DNA from: JARIHD01 sp036392795
Lineage (GTDB): Bacteria; Patescibacteriota; Saccharimonadia; Saccharimonadales; UBA4665
DNA length: 14,070 nt
Assembly (NCBI GenBank): GCA_036392795.1
Contig: DASVXH010000081.1
Span: forward strand, 1 to 14,070
Reading direction: 5' to 3'
Below, piece by piece: positions 1 to 6,169 of this stretch; the first letter of the stretch is position 1; every line of letters starts with the position of its first letter. The notes beneath the pieces were generated by a model that ran no database searches, was not told the origin of the DNA, and saw only the letters and a list, made by a program, of their open reading frames with translations. Made by a program: the position numbers and the translations under genes.

Positions 1-449
1 CCCAGCAAAGCCAGTACCGAAATCATTATCAGGACTGCCGCTCCCAGCGATGTGGCGCCCTCCTCGCCGGCAAAAGTAGTTGTGGCCGCCGTATTCGGAT
101 TAACGAACATCAGATAGTAAAAACCGGCAAAGACACCGATAGTTAGCAGAATCCCTGCCCAAATAAAAATGATACCAATGGGGTGGCGCTTGACCGCAGA
201 GATGATGTATTCGCCGTGGCTCAAATTCAGATGCGGATATCGCTTCCGCGACTCTTCGGCCCGACGTTGAATTTCTGCCGGGATTTCCGGGCTTTCAGGA
301 TTCATCGGACGCGCCATGTAGACCATTTGCGGTGCGGCCTGTTGCTGCGGCGGGTGAGCGTACAGGGGTCTGCCTTGGGCATCATATGCTACGGGCTTGT
401 CATAGCTTTGACCACCACTTGTAGAAGGATTGTTTTGACTATTGTTCAT
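1..449 (-). CDS. PH-domain (bPH2-like) membrane protein, C-terminus cut by window edge
   Basis: Reading from the ATG at 449 gives 149 codons that run off the window. Residues 1-60 are polar, rich in Pro, Gln and Asn, and look disordered. A block YPHLNLSHGEYIISAVKRHP (about residues 71-90) is followed by a membrane helix (about 91-115) and the start of a second one (about 136 onward). Two helices followed by a bacterial PH (YdbS/bPH2) domain is the usual plan of saccharibacterial proteins with this N-terminal block; the PH domain itself would lie outside the window, so that part is inference. The start is supported by a perfect extended -10 (TGC TATAAT) 7 nt upstream. The gene lies 29 nt after ruvB but appears to have its own promoter. 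Function unknown. Confidence 0.7.
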   Translation of the reverse strand, partial: MNNSQNNPSTSGGQSYDKPVAYDAQGRPLYAHPPQQQAAPQMVYMARPMNPESPEIPAEIQRRAEESRKRYPHLNLSHGEYIISAVKRHPIGIIFIWAGILLTIGVFAGFYYLMFVNPNTAATTTFAGEEGATSLGAAVLIMISVLALL

Positions 450-456
450 ATCGGCT

Positions 457-465
457 ATTATAGCA
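457..465 (-). promoter_or_regulatory. Extended -10 promoter, probably leaderless, for the PH-domain gene
   Basis: On the minus strand the bases read TGC TATAAT, a perfect extended -10, ending 7 nt before the ATG at 449. Transcription would start at or next to the start codon, leaving no room for a ribosome binding site. It lies in the short gap between the ruvB stop and the next start. Confidence 0.6.
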
Positions 466-478
466 GGCTGAACCGGCT

Positions 479-1501
479 TTAGGCGCCTTGTTCCACTGGT
501 CGCTGCTTATCTAAATGAAGGTATGCCTTGTGCGTCACCTTCCGGCCGCGCGGCGTTCGCTCAAGCAAACCGATTTGCATTAGGTAAGGTTCGTAAAAAT
601 CTTCGATAGTGCTGCGCTCTTCGGCAGTCAGTGCGGCCAGCGTCTCTACGCCGACCGGACCCCCCTTGTAATTATCAATGATTGCCAATAGCAACATGCG
701 GTCTGCAGGATCCAGTCCTAGTTCGTCTACCTCTAACAGATGTAGTGCCTTGCTACTGATAACGGTGTCGATTATGCCGTCGCCGTTTACGTCGGCATAA
801 TCGCGCACGCGCTTTAACAGACGATTGGCGATGCGCGGCGTAAGGCGGGCTCGATGGGCCAACACCCTGGCAGCATCGGACTCGATACGCACGTTCAAAA
901 TGTCGGCTGCACGGGCAATAATCTGCTGGATTTCTTCTGGTTTATAAAATTCCAGACGGTGAATCATTCCGAAACGGTCGCGCAAAGGGGCCGCCAGAGC
1001 ACCGGTGCGGGTTGTTGCACCGATCAAGGTAAATTTGGGCACATCCAGACGCAGACTGCGGGCGCTCGGTCCTTTGCCTAGCATAATATCAAGTTTAAAG
1101 TCTTCCATCGCCGAATATAATACTTCTTCGACTGAACGATTTAGCCGATGGATTTCGTCAATAAATAACATGTCACCGTCTTGCAAATTGGTAAGCAGGC
1201 TGGCCAGGTCGCCGGCGCGTTCAATAGCCGGCCCAGAAGTGACGCGAATTTGCGCGCCCATTTCGTTGGCAATCACACTGGCCATGGTAGTCTTGCCCAA
1301 GCCCGGCGGACCGTATAGCAAAATGTGATCCAGTGGCTCACCGCGTTTTTTGGCGGCATCGATGGCAAGTTTCAGGTTTTGTTTTAAGCGCTGCTGGCCG
1401 ATGTAGTTGGCAAAATCTTTGGGCCGTAGTGTGTTTTCCAGTTCTTGCTCTTCATGCTGGCTATCGTCGCTTATACCGGTGTTTACGATGCGATCGATCA
1501 T
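479..1501 (-). CDS. ruvB: RuvB, Holliday junction branch-migration ATPase
   Basis: 340 aa, normal family length. RuvB forms hexameric rings that RuvA loads onto Holliday junctions and that drive branch migration by ATP hydrolysis. Visible motifs: Walker A GPPGLGKT at residues 64-71, Walker B LFIDEIHRL at 112-120, sensor 1 GATTR at 161-165, arginine finger in PLRDRFG (Arg174), the sensor 2 region LTPRIANRLLKR, and the C-terminal winged-helix segment IGLLERTPRGRKVTHKAY. The ATG is 2 nt after the ruvA stop, and AGAGGGG upstream of it inside the end of ruvA is a good ribosome binding site, so ruvA and ruvB are one translationally linked unit. It ends in TAA at 479-481. Confidence 0.97.
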   Translation of the reverse strand: MIDRIVNTGISDDSQHEEQELENTLRPKDFANYIGQQRLKQNLKLAIDAAKKRGEPLDHILLYGPPGLGKTTMASVIANEMGAQIRVTSGPAIERAGDLASLLTNLQDGDMLFIDEIHRLNRSVEEVLYSAMEDFKLDIMLGKGPSARSLRLDVPKFTLIGATTRTGALAAPLRDRFGMIHRLEFYKPEEIQQIIARAADILNVRIESDAARVLAHRARLTPRIANRLLKRVRDYADVNGDGIIDTVISSKALHLLEVDELGLDPADRMLLLAIIDNYKGGPVGVETLAALTAEERSTIEDFYEPYLMQIGLLERTPRGRKVTHKAYLHLDKQRPVEQGA

Positions 1502-1503
1502 GG

Positions 1504-2085
1504 TTAGCCCCTCTTCAAGGCACGTCTAATGCGTTCTTCGGTGGACAGATCGGCAGGTATCTTTTGCAGTGCCGCAGCAGCATCCTGGGGTGCATAACCC
1601 AAAGCAACCAGGGCCTCAACCGCCTCGTCCTGAGTCAATAAGGCGTCAGATTGTAGCAAACCAGTTGAAGCCAGGTCTACACCAGCCAGCCCTACCTTAT
1701 CCTTTAGGTCCACTACGATTCGTTCGGCGACGCGTTTGCCCACACCATTTGCCCCCTGGATAAATTTGGTATCACCGCCGGCAATTGCCCGGCGCACCTC
1801 TCCGGCTGATCCGATGCTCAGAACACTTAGTGCCATTTTTGGCCCAACACCGTTTACACCTAATAACTGCTCGAAAAATAGTTTGGTGTCCAGATTTACA
1901 AATCCGTAAAGATCGAACATGGCCTCACGGATATGTTCGTAGACGTATACCTTGGCTTCATGGCCCGTTTGTAGCAAGCCGTAATCTTCGGCGGGCATTA
2001 GCAAGCTATAGCCAACGCCGCGCACGTCTAAAACTACACTTTCTCCAATCTTTTCGGCAACGATGCCAGTCAGTGTTGCAATCAT
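1504..2085 (-). CDS. ruvA: RuvA, Holliday junction DNA-binding subunit
   Basis: 193 aa, within the usual 190-205. RuvA binds four-way junctions as a tetramer and recruits RuvB. The N-terminal OB-fold begins MIATLTGIVAEK. Two helix-hairpin-helix motifs follow: LLGVNGVGPKMALSVLS (about residues 74-90) and IQGANGVGKRVAERIVVDLKDK (about 109-130). The C-terminal third has the short RuvB-contacting helices (EAVEALVALGYAPQDAAAAL). It is the first gene of ruvA-ruvB and faces away from the lasso unit. In many related genomes ruvC lies directly upstream; here the two are separated by about 1.1 kb of opposite-strand DNA. Confidence 0.96.
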   Translation of the reverse strand: MIATLTGIVAEKIGESVVLDVRGVGYSLLMPAEDYGLLQTGHEAKVYVYEHIREAMFDLYGFVNLDTKLFFEQLLGVNGVGPKMALSVLSIGSAGEVRRAIAGGDTKFIQGANGVGKRVAERIVVDLKDKVGLAGVDLASTGLLQSDALLTQDEAVEALVALGYAPQDAAAALQKIPADLSTEERIRRALKRG

Positions 2086-2092
2086 CGTATAT

Positions 2093-2101
2093 ATTATTGC
2101 A
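2093..2101 (-). promoter_or_regulatory. Extended -10 promoter, probably leaderless, for ruvAB
   Basis: The minus strand reads TGC AATAAT, a one-mismatch extended -10, ending 7 nt before the ruvA ATG at 2085. No Shine-Dalgarno sequence is present between it and the start. This gives ruvAB its own start site, independent of ruvC and yebC. Confidence 0.5.
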
Positions 2102-2112
2102 CATTCTGCTTA

Positions 2113-2150
2113 TGACAGACGTTGTCAGATTGTAGATAATAGAGTTGTCA
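2113..2150. promoter_or_regulatory. TGTCA repeats between the divergent ruvA and lasso promoters, candidate operator
   Basis: An inverted repeat TGACA-N5-TGTCA occupies 2113-2127, and GTTGTCA occurs twice in direct orientation at 2121-2127 and 2144-2150 (23 bp apart). The second copy contains the -35 hexamer of the lasso promoter. The layout suits a regulator covering both divergent promoters, but no binding protein can be named and five-base arms can arise by chance. Confidence 0.25.
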
Positions 2151-2174
2151 ACGGCGGTCAGGTAGCGCTACAAT
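2145..2174 (+). promoter_or_regulatory. Sigma70-type promoter of the lasso-peptide unit
   Basis: TTGTCA at 2145-2150 and TACAAT at 2169-2174 are each one base from consensus and are 18 bp apart. The expected start near 2181 leaves about 28 nt of 5' leader, with GGAG at 2197-2200 placed 8 nt before the ATG at 2209. Unlike most genes in this window, this unit therefore has a conventional leader and ribosome binding site. Confidence 0.55.
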
Positions 2175-2208
2175 AGGCAGATTCAATATTATCAACGGAG
2201 ATTCCCTT

Positions 2209-2385
2209 ATGAAATGCAATATGCTCGCCCTTTCCGGCCCCGAACTTTCTTTTGAAGCCGATCCACAACCACTATCTGTTCTCTTGCAGGAAATTGTTGT
2301 TATTGATACGGGAAGTGTGGCAGAAAAAACACTGGGAAGTTCCCCATCCGGCAACGCAGACGCCAACACCCAATTCTTCTGGTAG
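2209..2385 (+). CDS. Putative lasso peptide precursor (leader plus 16-residue core)
   Basis: 58 aa, with GGAG 8 nt before the ATG. The predicted core is the last 16 residues, GSSPSGNADANTQFFW (DNA 2335-2382). Gly1 and Asp9 would form a nine-residue macrolactam ring, with a seven-residue tail ANTQFFW whose bulky Phe-Phe-Trp end could hold the threaded form. The leader is residues 1-42. Thr41 is at the -2 position required in lasso leaders, and Gly35 and Val31 fall exactly on the G and L positions of the YxxPxLxxxGxxxxxT recognition pattern; the Tyr and Pro positions are degenerate (Leu26, Ile29). The next gene, 3 nt downstream, is a matching RRE-peptidase. No cyclase is present here, so ring formation is inferred. 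The short length and spacing to the peptidase gene fit an A-B lasso operon. Confidence 0.75.
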   Translation: MKCNMLALSGPELSFEADPQPLSVLLQEIVVIDTGSVAEKTLGSSPSGNADANTQFFW

Positions 2386-2388
2386 GAT

Positions 2389-3177
2389 ATGGCCCTTCGA
2401 TCCAACCAGGACAGATCAACTCTTCATATCCCGGATACTATTCACCCCGTTTTCCACGAAGGTGGCGCGATCGTTATGGACACAATCCGGGGACGATACC
2501 GGGCACTTCCGGTCGCGGGAGCTCATCTCTTACAAGTCGTTAATCAATGTGGTGAGGTCGGAGCAGTAAACGACTATTACGCAAAAATATATCCCCACCT
2601 ACCCATAAGCGACATTCGAACACTTAGTGATCATCGATTGCGTCAACTGATCAATCAAGGGGCTATCGGTTTTGGACCAAAAAAAGAACGGCGTGATTTT
2701 ATCGAGGCCACTCCCGAAAATGCTATCCGATTTGACGACACCCCAGCTAGTCAGGCCGCAGAAAAATCACCATCTCTTTTGGATACATTGTTCGTTGCCA
2801 AAGACATTGTTCGCGCAATCCACTTAACAAATCGCCCATTCCCGGACGTGGACAGAAGAATTCGGCGATCCCAAGAAAAAGCACAACGGCCAGCTACTTT
2901 TGAAGAGGCTCAGCGTATTGGGGCAGTGGTAGTACACCTGGGTCGGCAGTATCCTGGACGGTTCGCCTGTCTTGAATCGACCGTAGCGACAGTCCTATCA
3001 GGCAGCAGCCAAGGAGTACGAATTGACATGCAATTTGGCGTAGCACTGAACCCAACCATATACCACGTTTGGCCCGAAGCCGAGGGACAGCCGGTACCAT
3101 TAAAACCAAGTCTTACTTCACAGCGCTTCTATCCGGTTTACAGAATCGGCGGCGACAGGCCGGATTCTTCTTCGTAG
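2389..3177 (+). CDS. Fused RRE and lasso leader peptidase (B1-B2 type)
   Basis: 262 aa. Residues about 10-95 look like a PqqD-type RRE: strands around FHEGGAIVMDTIRGRYRAL, then helices ending in LRQLINQGAI; this domain binds the precursor leader. Residues about 128-252 resemble the transglutaminase-like lasso peptidase. Cys194 in FACLESTVATVL and His226 in IYHVWPEAEG are 32 residues apart, the same spacing as Cys150 and His182 of McjB. McjB Asp194, 12 residues after its His, corresponds to Leu238 here; Glu230 or Glu232 could substitute. Single-chain fusions are typical of proteobacterial B proteins, while split B1 and B2 are common elsewhere. The gene starts 3 nt after the precursor stop and was probably co-translated with it; it has no strong ribosome binding site of its own. 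Its end faces ruvC across a 3-nt gap. Confidence 0.8.
   Translation: MALRSNQDRSTLHIPDTIHPVFHEGGAIVMDTIRGRYRALPVAGAHLLQVVNQCGEVGAVNDYYAKIYPHLPISDIRTLSDHRLRQLINQGAIGFGPKKERRDFIEATPENAIRFDDTPASQAAEKSPSLLDTLFVAKDIVRAIHLTNRPFPDVDRRIRRSQEKAQRPATFEEAQRIGAVVVHLGRQYPGRFACLESTVATVLSGSSQGVRIDMQFGVALNPTIYHVWPEAEGQPVPLKPSLTSQRFYPVYRIGGDRPDSSS
3143..3167 (+). terminator. Weak hairpin at the end of the lasso peptidase gene
   Basis: GAATCGGC can pair with GCCGGATTC (one bulged G) around an 8-nt loop. It lies just inside the coding end and is followed by a T-rich but interrupted tract (TTCTTCGTAGATTTT). It could help end transcription before the convergent ruvC gene, but it lacks a clean U-run. Confidence 0.2.
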
Positions 3178-3180
3178 ATT

Positions 3181-3657
3181 TTATGCCAAGCGGGCAGTAC
3201 TGGCGTGAGTTAGTGCAGCGGCCAGGGCATCGGCACAGTCGTCGGGTTTTGGAACGACTGCCAGACTTAACAGGACCCGCACCATTTCTTGCATTTGTTT
3301 CTTGTCGGCTTTGCCGTAGCCGGTGATAGCTTGCTTGATCTGCATGGGCGTGTATTCAAAAATCTGCATGCCAGCCTGCTGGGCACATAGCAGCACGACG
3401 CCGCGCGCCTGCGAAACGGTCATGGCCGTGGTTACGTTTCGCGCAAAAAACAATTTTTCGACCGACATAATGACGGGATTATTGGCGGCTATAATATCTG
3501 TTAGTTCTTCGTAAATGGTCAGCAGACGCACGGCATCATCTTCCTTGACAGGGGTACGGATAACGCCTGCGTCCACCATTTGTACTTTACCCTTCTGGAC
3601 GTCGATAACGCCAAAGCCCAGTATGCCAGTGCCAGGATCGATACCAAGGATTCTCAT
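3181..3657 (-). CDS. ruvC: RuvC, Holliday junction resolvase
   Basis: 158 aa, normal length. RuvC is the dimeric endonuclease that cuts Holliday junctions, acting with RuvAB. The four acidic catalytic residues are visible: Asp7 in LGIDPGTG, Glu67 in MSVEKLFFARN, and Asp140 and Asp143 in DDCADALAAALTH. The conserved block YTPMQIKQAITGYGKADKKQM (about 102-122) is also present. It starts 18 nt after the stop of the 261-aa unknown gene, but a TATACT box 6 nt before its ATG suggests its own leaderless start. Its 3' end is 3 nt from the lasso peptidase gene on the opposite strand, and this separates it from ruvAB. Confidence 0.96.
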   Translation of the reverse strand: MRILGIDPGTGILGFGVIDVQKGKVQMVDAGVIRTPVKEDDAVRLLTIYEELTDIIAANNPVIMSVEKLFFARNVTTAMTVSQARGVVLLCAQQAGMQIFEYTPMQIKQAITGYGKADKKQMQEMVRVLLSLAVVPKPDDCADALAAALTHASTARLA

Positions 3658-3663
3658 AGCTTT

Positions 3664-3669
3664 AGTATA
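3664..3669 (-). promoter_or_regulatory. -10 box, probably leaderless, for ruvC
   Basis: TATACT on the minus strand lies 6 nt before the ruvC ATG at 3657, with no ribosome binding site between. It sits in the 18-nt gap after the upstream gene. No clear -35 was found. Confidence 0.4.
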
Positions 3670-3675
3670 GCGCGT

Positions 3676-4461
3676 TTATTTAGAGCGATGGCGAACCAAT
3701 GGCAGCGTCGTTACCAGACTCGCCAGCGCATAGCGGTCGGGATTAAAGCTAACACTCGGAAAAATACTCCAGCGCCGGTCTATAAAGCGCGGTGGGTTTT
3801 CCATTGACGTATTATTAATCAGAGACTCGACCCGATACTGAATGCCCCAGTAGATGGTGGCAATGGTCAGAGGAAAGATGCTAAGAGTGTTAACAGGCGG
3901 CAATGAACCAACGATGAGAGCCGTCGCTGTCATTGAAGACCCAAAAACGTCTGTAGGATCATTTTTGTCATAAATATTTTGCTTCGCCGCAGAGCGTAGA
4001 CCGCGCTGGAGCGAAGCATTTAATTCGTATGCCCATGCCTTTTGATCGTCGTGGCCGTTTCGTACATGAGTCGCGACACGACTACCAACCTCTGCACGAT
4101 TAATCGAAACCGTCGCCTGCGGCCATAAGTAGTTTTGTGCTAAAACAGGACCGTCATATTGCAGCATGGATCGCTCGCGCTTTGCTTCAGTGGCGGCGGC
4201 TGTGCCTGCGGCAGCGGCCGTACCATCATTAAATATGCCACCAATCGCCGGCGCATCATACGTCGTGACATTGCCCTGATACTCGCTCACGGTGACACCG
4301 CCAAAGCCAGCGAACCTACCAATCAGCTTGACACGTCCTTCGTGTATTTGCAGGCGCTCTTGATCGACGTGCGACGGCAGATTAATATTCCACTCTAAAA
4401 ATCCTTCTCGGTCGGTTTCCTGTCTGCTCTGAATTTCGCTAACACTAATATAACCTGACAT
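3676..4461 (-). CDS. Protein of unknown function with one hydrophobic segment
   Basis: 261 aa; I do not recognise a family. It begins MSGYISVSEIQSRQETDREG. The first 70 residues are soluble-looking and strand-rich. Residues about 76-95 form an Ala/Gly/Thr-rich low-complexity linker. A hydrophobic stretch at about 179-206 (TATALIVGSLPPV then LSIFPLTIATIYWG) could be a membrane helix or hairpin. The tail is Arg-rich (RHRSK). There is no signal peptide. The start is supported by AAGAGA a few bases upstream of the ATG, which lies 22 nt after the yebC stop. The gene sits between yebC and ruvC, normally neighbours, and is probably co-transcribed with yebC. Its role is unknown, although the position alone could suggest a link to junction processing. 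Confidence 0.75.
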   Translation of the reverse strand: MSGYISVSEIQSRQETDREGFLEWNINLPSHVDQERLQIHEGRVKLIGRFAGFGGVTVSEYQGNVTTYDAPAIGGIFNDGTAAAAGTAAATEAKRERSMLQYDGPVLAQNYLWPQATVSINRAEVGSRVATHVRNGHDDQKAWAYELNASLQRGLRSAAKQNIYDKNDPTDVFGSSMTATALIVGSLPPVNTLSIFPLTIATIYWGIQYRVESLINNTSMENPPRFIDRRWSIFPSVSFNPDRYALASLVTTLPLVRHRSK

Positions 4462-4483
4462 TGTATTCTCTTAGAGGGAAATA

Positions 4484-5206
4484 CTATAACAATTCTTCGG
4501 CGATGTCAAAATTAACGTGCGTAGCAGTAACATCGTCGATGTCATCCAGGGCATCCATCATGCGCATGATCTTGCCCGCGGTGTCTTTGTCGGTGACTTC
4601 GATGGTGTTGCTGGCAAGGTAGGTCAGTTCGGCTTCGACAACATTCACGCCAGCAGCTTTGAGTGCGTCACGCACCTGGGCGAGTGCCTTGGGATCGGTA
4701 TAAATAACCGATTCTTCGCCGTCTTCCTGCATGTCATCGGCACCCGCCTCCAACACCTGCATCAGCAGCTCATCGCCACTACCTTTTACACGAATCTGCC
4801 CTTTGCGGTCAAATTGAAAAGCCACCGCGCCTTTTTCGGCGATATTGCCGCCGTGTTTGGAGAAGGCTAATTTAACTTCTGGATACGTACGGTTGGTATT
4901 GTCGGTTGCCACTTCTACCAGGACTGCCACGCCGCCGGGCCCATAGCCTTCGTACAAAATTTCCTGCAAAACGGCTGCGTTTTTGTCGGCTACGCGTTGG
5001 ATAGCACGCTCGATATTGGCCAGGGGCATGTTGGCGGCTTTGGCTTTTTCGATGGCCATCGCCAAATTAGAATTAATAGCCGGATCGGTACCGCCGCGGG
5101 CCGCAATGGCGATTTGGTTGCCAATCTTGGTAAAGACCGCGCCTCGCTTGGCGTCGGTTACGGCCTTTTGGCGTTTAATTGTTGACCATTTTGAATGTCC
5201 AGACAT
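4484..5206 (-). CDS. yebC: YebC/PmpR family protein (TACO1-like)
   Basis: 240 aa from the ATG at 5206, the usual family length. The start MSGHSKWSTIKRQK is the family signature. An in-frame ATG eight codons upstream (5230) would add MDNFGNVR, but the promoter -10 at 5243-5248 would leave only about 6 nt of leader, so 5206 is preferred. Other signatures: KRGAVFTKIGNQIAIAARGG, YEGYGPGGVAVLVE, and TDNTNRTYPEVKLAFSKHGG. Family members act as translation factors that ease ribosome stalling on difficult peptides, or as DNA-binding regulators; which applies here cannot be told from sequence. It heads the yebC-unknown-ruvC run. It ends in TAG at 4484-4486. Confidence 0.95.
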   Translation of the reverse strand: MSGHSKWSTIKRQKAVTDAKRGAVFTKIGNQIAIAARGGTDPAINSNLAMAIEKAKAANMPLANIERAIQRVADKNAAVLQEILYEGYGPGGVAVLVEVATDNTNRTYPEVKLAFSKHGGNIAEKGAVAFQFDRKGQIRVKGSGDELLMQVLEAGADDMQEDGEESVIYTDPKALAQVRDALKAAGVNVVEAELTYLASNTIEVTDKDTAGKIMRMMDALDDIDDVTATHVNFDIAEELL

Positions 5207-5242
5207 GCGTACGTTCCCAAAATTATCCAATTTCTAGAGGTC

Positions 5243-5272
5243 ATTATATCAACTTCAGGCACATTTTGCCAC
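5243..5272 (-). promoter_or_regulatory. Extended -10 promoter of yebC
   Basis: The minus strand has a perfect extended -10, TGA TATAAT (5251-5243), with GTGGCA (four of six matches to the -35 consensus) 18 bp upstream. Transcription would start near 5236, giving a leader of about 30 nt to the ATG at 5206. This also argues against the longer yebC start at 5230. Confidence 0.6.
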
Positions 5273-5289
5273 GGGCTACTAGATATGGT

Positions 5290-5424
5290 TCACCGCTGCC
5301 TGTCTTCTGCTACAGCATCTGGATCCTCATTCTCCGCCGACAGTGATTCGACTATTAGATGAGAATAAGAAGTAAAAGCGATATCTTCACCGGAACGCGG
5401 CGGAAAATTATTGAATTTAATCAT
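5290..5424 (-). CDS. Doubtful 44-aa acidic ORF in the yebC-kinase gap
   Basis: From the ATG at 5424 the frame reads MIKFNNFPPRSGEDIAFTSY and ends in an acidic, charged tail (SAENEDPDAVAEDRQR). The open frame extends upstream of the ATG for 14 codons (TDFLELTLPTNVS) without a better start, so this may be the decayed end of a larger gene rather than an intact one. No ribosome binding site or -10 box is placed well for it. The rest of 5207-5512 holds the two flanking promoters and no other recognisable element. Confidence 0.22.
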   Translation of the reverse strand: MIKFNNFPPRSGEDIAFTSYSHLIVESLSAENEDPDAVAEDRQR

Positions 5425-5497
5425 AGAAACGTTTGTTGGTAGAGTTAGTTCTAAAAAATCAGTTTAGCAGCGGCCCTTCTGGACGCCAAGCAGTATC

Positions 5498-5506
5498 TGG
5501 TATTAT
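5498..5506 (+). promoter_or_regulatory. Extended -10 promoter, probably leaderless, for the P-loop kinase gene
   Basis: TGG TATTAT is an extended -10 with one mismatch, ending 6 nt before the ATG at 5513. There is no ribosome binding site between, so a leaderless transcript is likely. Confidence 0.5.
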
Positions 5507-5512
5507 CTTCTA

Positions 5513-6160
5513 ATGACGACCGACGAAGCTTTTACCCATATCAAAAACACCCTGCCTGCAACACTGTATGTTTCGGGCAAGACATCTACCGGCAAATCGA
5601 CCTTTGCCGCCAAATTAAAGGAGCGTTGCGGTTACGAGATAGTTGAGCTGGACAAGATCGTTACAGGCGCAGTAATTAAACCACTTAGATTACCCGACGA
5701 AAAGCAGGTTTTTGTAGAAATTTACCGGCTACGCAATCATCCCGACTGGATCGAGCGGTTTATCACCGCGGCAAAACAAGAAATAGCAAAGCACCAAAAA
5801 AGCGGAAAAAAGATAGTCATCGACGGCGCCGTTGGCAATCCCATAACCCTAAATGAACTTCTACGGTCTTTGCCTGATACGAAAATTTTGTATTTTCACC
5901 CTAAAAACCTACCGACCTACGAGCAGTATTTAACCAGTCGTTTTATGTTGGCTAATCCAGACTTCCACGCCGGGTTGCCTGGGGCGTTCTGGCAGCTGAT
6001 CGACGATGCTGCATTTCGGCAGTTCTGCAAAGATCACAAGCTTACTACTGACCTGCAACGGGCTATCGCCGAGTACGCAGCTCTGTCGCAAAGCGCGTCC
6101 ATCGAACGCCTAAAAGAATTCCAGCCTTACTTTAACAATCTAGAAGTCGTCGAAGTCTAG
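5513..6160 (+). CDS. P-loop NTPase, small-molecule or nucleoside kinase-like
   Basis: 215 aa. A Walker A motif GKTSTGKS (residues 22-29, Lys28 and Ser29) follows a beta strand (ATLYVSG). Asp47 in IVELDKI is placed like the acceptor-binding Asp of small kinases, and IVIDGAVGNP (101-110) could be the second nucleotide-site strand. There is no zeta-toxin or shikimate kinase signature that I can defend, so the substrate is unknown. The middle region (about 60-95) is a long charged helix segment, and the C-terminal third is helical with many aromatic residues. It is a single plus-strand gene, convergent with the next gene across a 9-nt gap. No partner antitoxin gene is adjacent apart from the doubtful ORF on the other side of its promoter. 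Confidence 0.75.
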   Translation: MTTDEAFTHIKNTLPATLYVSGKTSTGKSTFAAKLKERCGYEIVELDKIVTGAVIKPLRLPDEKQVFVEIYRLRNHPDWIERFITAAKQEIAKHQKSGKKIVIDGAVGNPITLNELLRSLPDTKILYFHPKNLPTYEQYLTSRFMLANPDFHAGLPGAFWQLIDDAAFRQFCKDHKLTTDLQRAIAEYAALSQSASIERLKEFQPYFNNLEVVEV

Positions 6161-6169
6161 AATCTACAG

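Noticed and set aside
2311..2382. Other possible lasso core starts, at Gly35 or Gly48 of the precursor
   Set aside because: Gly35 gives Glu at position 5, and Gly48 gives Asp at position 4, both too small for a lasso ring; neither has Thr at -2. Gly43 meets both rules.
2148..2405. An 85-codon minus-strand open frame antisense to the lasso precursor
   Set aside because: No initiation signal, no recognisable features, and it would overlap the ruvA promoter region on the same strand.
2252..2569. A 105-codon plus-strand open frame overlapping the lasso precursor and peptidase genes
   Set aside because: It lies in another frame of two genes that have a promoter, ribosome binding site and matching family features, and its own start has no signal.
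4484..5230. A longer yebC start eight codons upstream
   Set aside because: The family begins MSGHSKW, and the promoter -10 would leave about 6 nt of leader to the upstream ATG.
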